DNA from: Sulfurihydrogenibium sp. YO3AOP1
GTDB lineage: Bacteria > Aquificota > Aquificia > Aquificales > Hydrogenothermaceae
DNA length: 64,000 nucleotides
Direction of reading: 5' to 3'
Assembly: GCF_000020325.1 (NCBI RefSeq)
Contig: NC_010730.1
Coordinates: forward strand, 758,501-822,500
Position numbers and translations under genes: made by a program. Below, in pieces: positions 34,622-43,309 of the stretch. Each line of letters begins with the position of its first letter. Position 1 is the first letter of the stretch. The notes beneath the pieces are model-generated. The model saw only the letters and a list, made by a program, of their open reading frames with translations, had not been told where the DNA came from and ran no database searches.

Positions 34622-35092
34622 AATTTTTGAGAAATAAGACTGCTCTAAAAATCAACATCGTCATTCTGTAGCCGATAAATAATCTCCGTCCTTTTAACTC
34701 TCACTTACTCATTGTAAGGGTAATTCATGAATTGCCTCTACTCACTTTCTCGCCTTCTTTAAAAGAGAAGATATTTTTCAGACTAAAGCCCTCAGGATGA
34801 CGGGTCAAGGGAAAACTTATAAGAATTTTGGAACACTCATAAGATACGATGACAAAAAAGCAAACTTACAAAAATTTTAAAGCACCATCTTTGAGAAATT
34901 CAACATAACGGGAGATTTCTACTACACTAAGTGTTAACAAAGCTATCACTATTCCGCTTTCTTTGTTGCCCTGAGGACGTAAGTCTAAAGAAATTCTTTC
35001 TTTAATTTTTTTAAAAGCAAAAGGAAGATTCTTTACCGCCTTTAGAATGGCTTGGTAAAGGGAGTGTCTTCCACTCCATCTCGCTTTTTCTA
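34622..35092. repeat. Intergenic repeat cluster between convergent genes
   Basis: Degenerate units are visible: GTCATTCTGTAGCCGATAAA, a GTAAGGGTAATTCATGAATT palindrome module (34714-34741), GATATTTTTCAGACTAAAGC, a type II end TTTTGGAACACTC near 34829, and CCTGAGGACGTAAGTC near 34970. A 28-bp-type palindrome and TCACTTACTCA are shared with other gaps. No credible gene; a frame at 34866-35126 is composed of repeats. Confidence 0.55.
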
Positions 35093-36115
35093 TTACTTCC
35101 AAACTCCGGCTATTGGAGTATTGCATTTAGGACATTTTCCATCTACTAAATGATTAGTAACATATTGTCCAACATAACCTGTTCTATCAATAACTTTAAA
35201 GCCACAGTTTGGACAGTATGTTGATTCTCTGTCTTCATCCAAAACATTACCAACATAAACATAATTCAAGCCTTCTTCCTTGCCTATTTCATAAGCTTCT
35301 TTTAATTTTTCTATTGGTGTAGGTGGTCTATCTAACATTTTATACATTGGATAAAATCTTGATACATGCCATGGTATATTTTTATCTATAGATGCAATAA
35401 ATCTTGCAATATTCCTTAACTCTTCTTTGCTATCATTTTCTCCCGGAATTATGAGAGTAGTTATCTCTATCCAAATTCCTTGTTTATAAGTGTATTCAAT
35501 TGAGTCTAAAACAGGTTTTAATCTTGCTCCGCAAATTTCTCTGTAAAATCTATCTGTGAATGCCTTCAAATCTATATTTGCTGCATCTAAGTACGGCTTA
35601 ATCGTATCGATAGCTTCCTTAGTTTCATACCCAGAGCTTACAAATACAGTTTTTATACCATTTTGCTTTGCTAATTTAAATGTATCATAAGCATATTCAA
35701 AAACTACGACCGGCTCGTTGTAAGTAAATGCAATTGATGGTATTTTTCTTGTTTTTGCAATATTTACGATTGTTTCCGGGATTAATGTAGTTCCGAAAAC
35801 TTCATAGTTATGTTCTTGAGGATACTGTGATATCTCAAAATTTTGGCAAAACTTACAGCTAAAATTACATCCTACTGTTCCTACAGATAAAATTTCTGTT
35901 CCCGGCAAAAAGTGGAATAACGGCTTTTTCTCTATTGGGTCTATATTAAAAGCAGCAGCAAGACCATACACAGTGAGATATAAATCTCCATTTTCATTTT
36001 TTCTTATCCCACATTTTCCATACTCTCCAACATCAAGAACACATCTTTGATTACATGCTTTACATAAAACTTTATTTTCTTTTCTTTTTTCAGACATCCA
36101 AGCTAAAGCTTTCAT
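35093..36115 (-). CDS. amrS: AmmeMemoRadiSam-system radical SAM enzyme (AmrS)
   Basis: The 340-residue protein has an N-terminal CKACNQRCVLDVGEYGKCGIR zinc-like cluster (in part), then the radical-SAM motif CNFSCKFCQN (about residues 83-92). FTYNEPVVVFEYAYD and NIDLKAF follow, and a C-terminal CPNCGFKVIDR to CPKCNTPI zinc ribbon. This is the profile of AmrS, also called PflA-like or YbiA-like activase, from the AMMECR1-Memo-RadicalSAM trio. AMMECR1 and Memo are not in the window. Its substrate is not established. AAGGAGTAAAC precedes the ATG. Confidence 0.88.
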   Translation of the reverse strand: MKALAWMSEKRKENKVLCKACNQRCVLDVGEYGKCGIRKNENGDLYLTVYGLAAAFNIDPIEKKPLFHFLPGTEILSVGTVGCNFSCKFCQNFEISQYPQEHNYEVFGTTLIPETIVNIAKTRKIPSIAFTYNEPVVVFEYAYDTFKLAKQNGIKTVFVSSGYETKEAIDTIKPYLDAANIDLKAFTDRFYREICGARLKPVLDSIEYTYKQGIWIEITTLIIPGENDSKEELRNIARFIASIDKNIPWHVSRFYPMYKMLDRPPTPIEKLKEAYEIGKEEGLNYVYVGNVLDEDRESTYCPNCGFKVIDRTGYVGQYVTNHLVDGKCPKCNTPIAGVWK

Positions 36116-36186
36116 GTTTACTCCTTCTTTTGTTTAAAATGATACAATAAATATATGCTAAAATAAAATTTAAAAAGGGGTTGAGT

Positions 36187-38040
36187 ATGGGATTATTTGG
36201 AGACAAAAAACAAAAGAAGAGCACGAAACCAAAAGAAGAAGCTTTAGGTTTAGACCTAAGATGGGACAAATACTATATAAATAAAAGTATAAAGATAGAT
36301 GATCTGGGCGAGATAGAATTTATCTCCAAGTCTTTACTAAGATTAAAAACAGATAAAAAAACTGATCTCATTCAAGAAGGATTAACTATTCCTGTTAAGA
36401 TAAACGGAAAAGAATATAAATGCTTAGTTTTAGAAATAGCAGAAGGAAAAATAGATTTGGCATTCAAAGAAGAGTTTGAAGATATTGAATTTATAAAAGA
36501 AAATACAAGATTTATAGAAAGTTATAAAACATCAAAAAAGTATACAATTACAGACAAAGAGATTGAAGGCATTAAAATATCTCAAGATTTTATTAATGCT
36601 ATAAACCTGCTTTCTGAAGTAGATGACCCAGATGCAGATGCAGAAAGCTTGTCTTTTATAATAAATCAAATTCCGCCTTTAAAAAACAAAATTATAGAAG
36701 AAGCAAACAAAGCTTCTGAAAATGTTATAGAAGAAATAAAAGATTTGCCTACAGCCATAGCAAGACTTGGTATGGATAAAATAAAAAAGTTAAGCTATCA
36801 GTATTTTGACCTATTTGTAGCAACTTATAAAAATCCAATGGAAAATTTTGAAAGTTTTAATCAGTTTAATATAACTAAAGTTCAAGCTTTTAAAAAATTT
36901 GCTCCTTATATACCTTTTCAACCAAAAAGAAAATTGGGATTATTATTACTACTTTTAGAGAACGTTTCATCTATAGCAAATTTATTTGTAGAAAAAGATT
37001 CTAATTACAAAAGTATATTAAAAAATGCTCTTAAATTTTATTCTTACCCTTTAAGAATATATGAAAAATATCTATTTGGAGAGGACTATTTATCTTTAAA
37101 TGGAAGATTTTTAGAAAGAAAATTTAAAATACTATTGGAAGTAAACGATAGCTATAAGTTGGCACATCTTTTATTAAATCCAATGTTGTCTCTAAAACAG
37201 GAGCCTTTAAACCTTTCTAATAGAAATCTAAAAAGAGCCTACCTTTACTATTTGGTTTTTTTAGCAGTTAATTTTTTGGTCTACAATGACAAAAAAAGCG
37301 GATTTATTTTATACAACAGGTTAAAAAGATTTGGAATGTCTGTAAACGAATCGACAGATTTTCTTAATGAAATTGTTTTCTATGTGAATAAAATTCTAAC
37401 AGCTTTAAAAATAAAACCTTACTTAAGAACTCCATCGCCCGTAAACTACACCATATCTTGTAAAAAAAATTTTCCAGAAAGTGGAGATTTTATAGATTTA
37501 ATAGAGACATTTAAAAAGCTTGGCAGTGGGAAATTTAAAAGATTAGCTTTAAGACATCAGGATTCTAAATTTGCAGGACTTTTATTAAACTATCTGATAA
37601 ATGACCCAGAAATCGGATTACATGATAAGTCTTTTATAATAATTCCTTCGGAAGAAATTCAAAATCCTGACAGTCTTTTGATAGAGAACTTAGCAGACTT
37701 TGACATAGTTTATTTTAAAAATATAGATAATCTCTCTCCTGTTATTTATAGAGAATTTTACAAAATTTGGAAAAATTTTGAGGGTATAATTATTGCAGAT
37801 TATTCTTATTACAGCTTTTTAGATTTTGACCCAACTAAAATCCAGATTTTCCATATAATAAAAGAAAACAAAATTGATATTCCACTTTTGACAGAAAACC
37901 AAAAGGCTTATGATTTCTTAAAGGAACAAGCTAAAAATATGTATATTGAGCTTTTTGAAAAAACAGACTTTAAAAACCTTGACAAGATAGAAAGCAATCT
38001 GTATGATTTAGAATCTGCTTTTTTGATGCTTTTAGACTAA
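36187..38040 (+). CDS. HDOD-like protein with possible PilZ N-terminus
   Basis: The protein has 617 residues. A basic N-terminus (KKQKKSTKPK) precedes a beta-rich region (about 45-105; LTIPVKINGKEYKCLVLEI) that could be PilZ-like. An HDOD-like helical core follows: FIINQIPPLKNKIIEEANKA, DLPTAIARLGMDKIKKLSY (about 155-215). The remaining 400 residues match nothing I recognise and are helical, then Rossmann-like near IIIADYSYYSF. HDOD proteins are signalling scaffolds. ATG 36187 is chosen because AAAGGGG sits 6 bases upstream; a TTG two codons earlier overlaps it. Confidence 0.6.
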   Translation: MGLFGDKKQKKSTKPKEEALGLDLRWDKYYINKSIKIDDLGEIEFISKSLLRLKTDKKTDLIQEGLTIPVKINGKEYKCLVLEIAEGKIDLAFKEEFEDIEFIKENTRFIESYKTSKKYTITDKEIEGIKISQDFINAINLLSEVDDPDADAESLSFIINQIPPLKNKIIEEANKASENVIEEIKDLPTAIARLGMDKIKKLSYQYFDLFVATYKNPMENFESFNQFNITKVQAFKKFAPYIPFQPKRKLGLLLLLLENVSSIANLFVEKDSNYKSILKNALKFYSYPLRIYEKYLFGEDYLSLNGRFLERKFKILLEVNDSYKLAHLLLNPMLSLKQEPLNLSNRNLKRAYLYYLVFLAVNFLVYNDKKSGFILYNRLKRFGMSVNESTDFLNEIVFYVNKILTALKIKPYLRTPSPVNYTISCKKNFPESGDFIDLIETFKKLGSGKFKRLALRHQDSKFAGLLLNYLINDPEIGLHDKSFIIIPSEEIQNPDSLLIENLADFDIVYFKNIDNLSPVIYREFYKIWKNFEGIIIADYSYYSFLDFDPTKIQIFHIIKENKIDIPLLTENQKAYDFLKEQAKNMYIELFEKTDFKNLDKIESNLYDLESAFLMLLD

Positions 38041-38052
38041 ATTTTTTTATGA

Positions 38053-38058
38053 TATAAT
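38053..38058 (+). promoter_or_regulatory. -10 box of the rplU-rpmA promoter
   Basis: A consensus TATAAT lies 36 bp upstream of the rplU ATG, with TTAGAC at 38033 as a plausible -35 after 14-15 bp. The AAAAGGAGG ribosome-binding site follows at about 38078. Confidence 0.5.
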
Positions 38059-38094
38059 ATTTGGTCTATTTTGAGAAAAAGGAGGTTTTGATAT

Positions 38095-38385
38095 ATGTAT
38101 GCAATAGTAAAAACAGGTGGAAAGCAGTATAAAGCTGAACCGGGAAGATTATTAAAAGTAGAAAAATTATGTGCAAATGAAGGTGAAACAGTAGAATTGC
38201 CAGCAATCTGTGTAAGATTAGACAACGGCGAGTTAAAAACAGAAGGAAAAGTTAAGGCAACTGTTGTTAAACATGATAAACATAAAAAAATATTAGTTTT
38301 TAAGTATAAAAGAAAGAAAAACTATAAAAGATTAAAAGGTCATAGACAACCTTACACATTAATTAAAGTTGAAGAAATTGTTTAA
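38095..38385 (+). CDS. rplU: 50S ribosomal protein L21
   Basis: The 96-residue protein is full length and has the L21 hallmarks: MYAIVKTGGKQYKAEPG at the start, KHKKILVFKYKRKKNYKRLKGHRQP-type basic block near the end, and TLIKVEEI at the C-terminus. It binds 23S rRNA near domain III. AAAAGGAGG precedes the start and rpmA follows after 13 bp, the usual pairing. Confidence 0.98.
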   Translation: MYAIVKTGGKQYKAEPGRLLKVEKLCANEGETVELPAICVRLDNGELKTEGKVKATVVKHDKHKKILVFKYKRKKNYKRLKGHRQPYTLIKVEEIV

Positions 38386-38398
38386 GGAGGAATAAAAG

Positions 38399-38656
38399 AT
38401 GGCATCAAAAGCAAGTGGTGGTTCAACACGTAACGGTCGCGATAGTATATCCAAACGCCTTGGAGTAAAGAGATACGACGGTCAAGTTGTTAGAGCCGGA
38501 AACATTTTAGTTAGACAAAGAGGTACAAAAATATATCCGGGTAAAAACGTAGGAATGGGTAAGGATTATACTCTCTTTGCGTTAATCGATGGAAAAGTCA
38601 AATTTGAAACATCGAAAGGAAAAAAAGTAGTAAGCGTATATCCAGTAGAGACGTAA
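38399..38656 (+). CDS. rpmA: 50S ribosomal protein L27
   Basis: The 85-residue protein begins [16 protein letters not shown], followed by [14 protein letters not shown] and [21 protein letters not shown] in two blocks. This is the canonical L27 whose N-terminus reaches the peptidyl-transferase centre. It lacks the removable N-terminal extension seen in Firmicutes. AAGGAGG precedes the ATG, and a terminator hairpin follows at once. Confidence 0.98.
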   Translation: MASKASGGSTRNGRDSISKRLGVKRYDGQVVRAGNILVRQRGTKIYPGKNVGMGKDYTLFALIDGKVKFETSKGKKVVSVYPVET

Positions 38657-38665
38657 AATACCAAA

Positions 38666-38685
38666 CTCGGGATTTAAGTCCCGAG
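38666..38685 (+). terminator. Terminator hairpin after rpmA
   Basis: CTCGGGA (38666-38672) pairs perfectly with TCCCGAG (38679-38685). CTTTCTT follows. It lies only 12 bp before the ATG of epmA. Confidence 0.75.
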
Positions 38686-38697
38686 CTTTCTTATCTA

Positions 38698-39636
38698 ATG
38701 AAAAAAATTTATTCTGATAAATCAACAATAATCAAATCCATCCGAGAATATTTTTATAGAACCGGTTCAATAGAGGTTTTTACAGATATTCTTCGAGACT
38801 TCTCAAACTTAGATAATAATATCTATCCGGTTGAACTTTTCGTGTACGATGAAAGAAGTCAGCCAATTAGGAAATTTCTTCATACATCGCCAGAACCTTC
38901 AATGAAAAAAATTTTATCTGAAATAAAGACAGATATATTTCAAATTACAAAAGTTTTTAGAAATTACGAAGGGTCTTGTAAGCATAAGATAGAGTTTACG
39001 ATGCTTGAATGGTACAGAGTTGGATATGATTTGGATGATTTAATGGAAGACACTCAAAATATTTTTATAGAATCTGCGATATCATTGTACAAAAAACCTA
39101 AGATTAAATACAAAGGCAGGGAATATAACCTGTTAGACTGGCAAAAAATCACAGTAGATGAAGCTTTTTACATTTATACAGGTATATATCCGGAAAATAT
39201 AGATAAAATGAACAAATTTTTAAAAGAAAAAGAAAGCTACTTTAAAGAAAGTCAAGATTGGGAGGAGTTGTTTTTTAGAATTTATGCCTTTTATGTAGAG
39301 CCAAATCTTGGCAAAGAAAAACCTACGTTTATTTATGACTATCCACCACAGCTTTCAGCTTTTGCTAAAGTAAAAGATGGAAAAGGAAAAAGGTTTGAAG
39401 CCTATATAAATGGAATTGAGCTTGTAAATGGATATCATGAACTAAACGACCCGGTAGAACTTGAATCAAGACTAAAGCAAGATATTGAAAAGAAAAAGAA
39501 AGAAGGTTTTGACTATCCATTAGATACTGAATTTATAAAAGCTTCTCAAAACCTTCCTGAGTGTAGCGGCGCATCCTTAGGAATTGATAGGCTTATAATG
39601 ATTCTCTTAGATTTAGAATCTATTCATGGTATATAG
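38698..39636 (+). CDS. epmA: EpmA/PoxA/GenX-type lysyl-tRNA synthetase paralogue
   Basis: The 312-residue protein is a class II synthetase core of the LysRS type without the N-terminal tRNA-binding domain. Motif 2 reads FRNYEGSCKHKIEFTMLEWYR and motif 3 SGASLGIDRLIMIL; ELVNGYHEL is also typical. EpmA attaches beta-lysine to a lysine of elongation factor P, although EF-P is not in the window. The ATG at 38698 has no ribosome-binding sequence and lies 12 bp after the rpmA terminator hairpin, so it may start on a near-leaderless message. Its 3' end overlaps tsaB, which is convergent, by 17 bp. Confidence 0.87.
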   Translation: MKKIYSDKSTIIKSIREYFYRTGSIEVFTDILRDFSNLDNNIYPVELFVYDERSQPIRKFLHTSPEPSMKKILSEIKTDIFQITKVFRNYEGSCKHKIEFTMLEWYRVGYDLDDLMEDTQNIFIESAISLYKKPKIKYKGREYNLLDWQKITVDEAFYIYTGIYPENIDKMNKFLKEKESYFKESQDWEELFFRIYAFYVEPNLGKEKPTFIYDYPPQLSAFAKVKDGKGKRFEAYINGIELVNGYHELNDPVELESRLKQDIEKKKKEGFDYPLDTEFIKASQNLPECSGASLGIDRLIMILLDLESIHGI

Positions 39637-40204
39637 GCTCTAATAAAAATGGGTCGGCTTTTAAATCTCTTTCAAGAGCATAAAATCCACCATCTACACA
39701 TAAAGAAGTTTTAAGACTTATACAATTATTCCAATCTAAATTAAGATTTTTTTCAATAATTAAGCTATTTTCTTTTTTCTCAAACTGATTTTTAAACTCT
39801 TCAAAAGAAGTGATAACGGGTTCATTTTCATTAATTTTGTAAGCAACGTTTGATTTTCCTATGTTTAAAACTGCTATCACATCGCCACAAAAATGCCTGT
39901 ATTTATAGACCATAACATCTAAGGTTCTGAAATAATATAGATTTATATTCAAAGAGTAGGCAAGAGTTTTAGCAGTAATCAAACCTACACGTAAACCGGT
40001 ATTAGAACCAAGTCCTTGATTTACTATAACTCCTTTTAACTGTGAAGGTTCTATTTTAAGCTTATTAAATATATCTTGAATTTCTGGCATCAATACTTCT
40101 GAAAACGGTTTTGGCTTTAGATATTCACGTATAACTAAAACTTTGTTATCTTTTATAATCGCTACTCCAAAGTTATCTGAAAATGTATCTATACTCAAAA
40201 ACAC
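39620..40204 (-). CDS. tsaB: tRNA threonylcarbamoyladenosine protein TsaB
   Basis: The 194-residue protein starts with the ASKHA-type MFLSIDTFSDNFGVAII, then GVIVNQGLGSNTGLRVGLITAKTLAYSLNI, close to the TsaB pattern GPGSFTGLRIG. It works with TsaD and TsaE to make t6A at position 37 of ANN-decoding tRNAs. The second half is short compared with E. coli (231 residues). It converges on epmA with overlapping ends. Confidence 0.85.
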   Translation of the reverse strand: MFLSIDTFSDNFGVAIIKDNKVLVIREYLKPKPFSEVLMPEIQDIFNKLKIEPSQLKGVIVNQGLGSNTGLRVGLITAKTLAYSLNINLYYFRTLDVMVYKYRHFCGDVIAVLNIGKSNVAYKINENEPVITSFEEFKNQFEKKENSLIIEKNLNLDWNNCISLKTSLCVDGGFYALERDLKADPFLLEPIYHE

Positions 40205-40247
40205 GATGTTAAACTCCTATTAAATTTTATTGAAACTATTATTGTAT

Positions 40248-40426
40248 ATACGTCAGGTAAGAAATTCAATAAAACGGGAGACTGTTCCAAAATTCCCATA
40301 AGCTTACCTTTCCGTGTCATCCTGAGGCCGAAGGCCGAAGGATCTCATGTTTTAAGGCTTTTTAAAAATTAAAATGAGATTCTTCGCCGGCTTCAGAATA
40401 ACGATGCGGATTTTTGGAACAGCCTC
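40248..40426. mobile_element. Nested repeat: type II TIR element beside a type I terminal repeat
   Basis: A type I end ATACGTCAGGTAAGAAATTC begins at 40248. It is followed at 40278-40426 by a second element with ends GAGACTGTTCCAAAATTCC and GGATTTTTGGAACAGCCTC, which are inverted copies. Inside are a GGCCGAAGGCC hairpin and GATTCTTCGCCGGCTTCAG. The type I right end is missing, as if replaced by the second element. Confidence 0.6.
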
Positions 40427-40453
40427 AGATTTATATAACATACAATATTAATC

Positions 40454-42481
40454 TTAATGTGTCACTACTCTATTTTTCCCTTCTCTCTTGGCAACATAAA
40501 GCCTATCATCGGCAATTTTAATAATTTCATCAATATTATCACTGTCCTCGGGGTAAGATGCAATTCCCATGCTCGCAGTTAAATATGGGCGTGATGATAC
40601 AATTCCCATTGTATTTAATTGAAATGTCATCCTAATTCTTTCTATTACATCTAAAGTTTTATCTTTTGATGTTTCTGGGAGTATTAATAAAAACTCTTCT
40701 CCACCCCATCTACAAGAGATATCTGACTTTCTTAACTCTTTTTTTAATACATCACTAAAAATTTTTAATATATTATCTCCTGCAGAATGACCGTGAATAT
40801 CATTAATTTTTTTAAAATCATCAAGGTCTATCATGACAATACTTAAAGGCTTTCCATTTCTCTTTGATTTTTCTATCTCTTTATTCATAAACTCTAATGC
40901 AAACCTTCTATTGTAAAGTCCAGTTAATGGGTCTCTTATAGATAACTCTTTATTTATCTCTATAAGTCTTAAATTTGATAAAACTGGTGAAAAAATATTT
41001 ATTAAATCATTAATATAGCTAACTTTTTCTGGTGTAAAAAATCCTTCTTTTTTTGATATTAATGACAATAATGCAATCGTTTTGCCATTTGAAACGACAG
41101 ACAAACACATATATGAGCAAAAATCAGAACAAAATTGATTGCATTTATAAGAATCTGGGGAATTTACTATAAAATTTTGTGGAGAATTGAAAACTTTGCA
41201 GTAATGGGGATTGTTATCTAAACAGCTTTTATAATTCCCATTGCCAAAAACAAGATGTTCTTGTATTCTATTGAGAGATGGATTTATCTTGAAAATAGAA
41301 ACTGTATCAATTCCTAATTTATGAATTAAAGTATGGGATAATAAATTATAAGCTTCCTCTTCCTGATGACATCTATTTAAATTTAGAATAAATTCATGTA
41401 TTCCGCTAAGCTCTTTTACCTTTTGTCTTAACTCTTCTTCCATCTTTAATTTATCTGAGATATCTCTCGCCACGATAAGTATATCATCCTCACCGTTAAA
41501 AGAAACTTTTGTGGCTATAATTTCAACCGTTAAAAAATTATTGTATGCATTTTTATAAAATCTTTGTCCTCTAATAACCTCGCCCTTTCTTAAAATTCTC
41601 TGAATATTTTCATTAAGAATATTCCTATCTATTTCCACAATATCGTAAATAGTTTTATTCTTAAGTTCATCATCAGTGAATCCTAATCTTAATCTTACTG
41701 CGTTATTCCAAAGTTTAAGCTTTCCAGTGGTAGGCTGATAAATAATCATCATATCTTCCGTAGAGTTAATTACTTTTTTTAAGATATCTAATTCTTTCTT
41801 AAATTTCTCACTCTTTTCATATTCTGTCGTTATATCTTTTAGAACTATTTTTATTCTGCCTTTATAATCTCTCTCTTCTATATTAAAATATACGCCAGAA
41901 AGCTCAAAATATTTATTTTCTGTATTAAACTTAATACCTTCAACTTTTCCTTCTTTTTTAAGTTTATAAAAAATATAAGACCATTCTTTTTCTGGTATTA
42001 TATCTTCTATGTTTTTTGAATTAAGATTACCAAAGATCTCGGCAGCTTTTTGATTTCCCCAAATTAAAATCTGCTCATTACCTGTATCAACTAGTTCAAT
42101 AACTGGGTCAGGGAATAATCCTAAGGCTTCTTTTGTAAACCTTAGCTTTTTTTCAAGAAATCTTGTATAATCAAATTCTAAGGACCTCAATATATCTCGC
42201 TGTGTTAAGATGCCTGCAATTTTATCGTTTTCATTAAGTACTACCAAATGTCTTATATTTTTTTCTTTTATCAACTTTAAAACATTGTCCAGCGTGTCAT
42301 TGAATGAAACTGTTATTACAGGTTTTGAAGCCAAATCTCCAATTTTGTCTTCTGTTATGCCTTTTGAAATGTATTTAACAATATCTTTTTCTGTGATAAT
42401 ACCAATTAAATTATTATCATCAACAACAGGAAGACAGCTAATCCGATTTTCAGCATCTACTTGCTTCGTATAATGTTGCAT
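40454..42481 (-). CDS. CBS-PAS-PAS-GAF-GGDEF diguanylate cyclase, main part downstream of a frameshift
   Basis: The 675-residue frame begins inside a CBS domain (NRISCLPVVDDNNLIGIITEKDIVKYI), completes a CBS pair (to about 115) and continues through two PAS domains (about 120-225 and 235-345). A GAF domain (about 365-490, with C-rich CKVFNS...CNQFCSDFC) and a GGDEF domain follow: DPLTGLYNRRFALEFM, MIDLDDFKKINDIHGHSAGD, RWGGEEF, with an RKSD inhibitory site. The catalytic part looks intact. The ATG 42481 has no ribosome-binding sequence and lies in mid-domain, so this is probably the rest of the gene starting at 42920, shifted in frame. Confidence 0.85.
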   Translation of the reverse strand: MQHYTKQVDAENRISCLPVVDDNNLIGIITEKDIVKYISKGITEDKIGDLASKPVITVSFNDTLDNVLKLIKEKNIRHLVVLNENDKIAGILTQRDILRSLEFDYTRFLEKKLRFTKEALGLFPDPVIELVDTGNEQILIWGNQKAAEIFGNLNSKNIEDIIPEKEWSYIFYKLKKEGKVEGIKFNTENKYFELSGVYFNIEERDYKGRIKIVLKDITTEYEKSEKFKKELDILKKVINSTEDMMIIYQPTTGKLKLWNNAVRLRLGFTDDELKNKTIYDIVEIDRNILNENIQRILRKGEVIRGQRFYKNAYNNFLTVEIIATKVSFNGEDDILIVARDISDKLKMEEELRQKVKELSGIHEFILNLNRCHQEEEAYNLLSHTLIHKLGIDTVSIFKINPSLNRIQEHLVFGNGNYKSCLDNNPHYCKVFNSPQNFIVNSPDSYKCNQFCSDFCSYMCLSVVSNGKTIALLSLISKKEGFFTPEKVSYINDLINIFSPVLSNLRLIEINKELSIRDPLTGLYNRRFALEFMNKEIEKSKRNGKPLSIVMIDLDDFKKINDIHGHSAGDNILKIFSDVLKKELRKSDISCRWGGEEFLLILPETSKDKTLDVIERIRMTFQLNTMGIVSSRPYLTASMGIASYPEDSDNIDEIIKIADDRLYVAKREGKNRVVTH

Positions 42482-42920
42482 CGCTATTTATGGTTATTAC
42501 ATTTTTGAATTTTAGATCTCTTACTTTTATCTTTCTGGTTAAAGCCTCATCATCAAGATGTCTGAGTATATCGTCAACCGTTACAGTGCCCACATATTTT
42601 CCGTCGTCAGAAACCAATACCAATCTTCTTATATTATTTTCAAGCATTAAATCAATGCCATAGTAAATTGATATATTAGGTTTTGCTGTTACAATATTCT
42701 TATTCGCAAAATTTATAGCAGGTTCATTTAATGAAACGTTCAAAGAAAATAATTTATTTACATCTCTTTCTGTTAAAATACCTTTTGGAGAGCCATTGTT
42801 AACCAATATAACAAAACCTCTGTTATACTCTGCCATCTTAGAGATAACATCTTTCAATGTTAAGTCAAACGAAACAACCGGGTCAATCTCAGGCAAACAA
42901 TCTCCTAATGATATAAGCAT
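42450..42920 (-). CDS. N-terminal CBS part of the frameshifted sensor
   Basis: The 156-residue product has one CBS pair: LKDVISKMAEYNRGFVILVN, GILTERDVNKLF, then AKPNISIYYGIDLMLENNIR, VGTVTVDDILRHL. It then enters a third CBS motif (KNVITINSDATLYEA) and stops at TGA 42450 after SRC. The missing continuation, ending AENRISCLPVVDD, is present in another frame from 42481. A single small indel around 42455-42470 would restore one gene of about 822 residues. GAGAGGACTTTGAA precedes the ATG at 42920. Confidence 0.8.
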   Translation of the reverse strand: MLISLGDCLPEIDPVVSFDLTLKDVISKMAEYNRGFVILVNNGSPKGILTERDVNKLFSLNVSLNEPAINFANKNIVTAKPNISIYYGIDLMLENNIRRLVLVSDDGKYVGTVTVDDILRHLDDEALTRKIKVRDLKFKNVITINSDATLYEASRC

Positions 42921-43129
42921 TTCAAAGTCCTCTCAACAAATTAAAAACTATAATTATAATTATAATCTAAAATTTATTTTTTCAACAACTTCTATAGGTT
43001 ATATTAATTTAAGATTAAATTCCGCTTATTTTAAAATTAATAAAGTTTTTTAATTATTTACCGAATATTTATTATACTAAATTTGAGATTTGTAGCTAAT
43101 TTTAAAAGCTTGCGAGAGGAAAATAAACC
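42921..43129. other. Divergent promoter region
   Basis: This AT-rich gap between the sensor gene and the small FlgM-like gene holds TATAATTATAATTATAAT at about 42951-42969 (a 6-bp tandem). A TATACT at 43073-43078 could serve the plus-strand gene. No other structure recognised. Confidence 0.4.
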
Positions 43130-43309
43130 TTGAAGGATTTTTTAGACGACAAGGAGTTGAATAAATTGTTAGAGGAGATTATTAAGGAGCAAGAGATGAG
43201 AAAAGAAAGAATTGAGGAATTAAAAAGATTAATCAGAGAAAAAAATTACAATGTTCCTGCTGAAGAAATTGTTGAAAAAATGTTAGAAAAGTTTAGAAAA
43301 AAAAGTTAA
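43130..43309 (+). CDS. 59-residue helical protein, FlgM-like C-terminus
   Basis: This is a short frame with start TTG 43130 and AGAGGA about 10 bases upstream. The product is highly charged and helical. Its second half, RKERIEELKRLIREKNYNVP followed by AEEIVEKMLEKF, resembles the sigma-28-binding helix of the anti-sigma factor FlgM (consensus: K-V-x-E-L-K-x-x-I-x-x-G-x-Y-x-V). The N-terminal half of usual FlgM (about 90 residues) is missing. No flagellar genes are nearby. Coding bias fits the neighbours. Function is inferred weakly. Confidence 0.5.
   Translation: MKDFLDDKELNKLLEEIIKEQEMRKERIEELKRLIREKNYNVPAEEIVEKMLEKFRKKS

Noticed and set aside
34866..35126. 86-codon minus-strand frame
   Set aside because: It is built from dispersed repeat units (CCTGAGGACGTAAGTC and similar) and runs into the 3' end of amrS; no ribosome-binding site fits.
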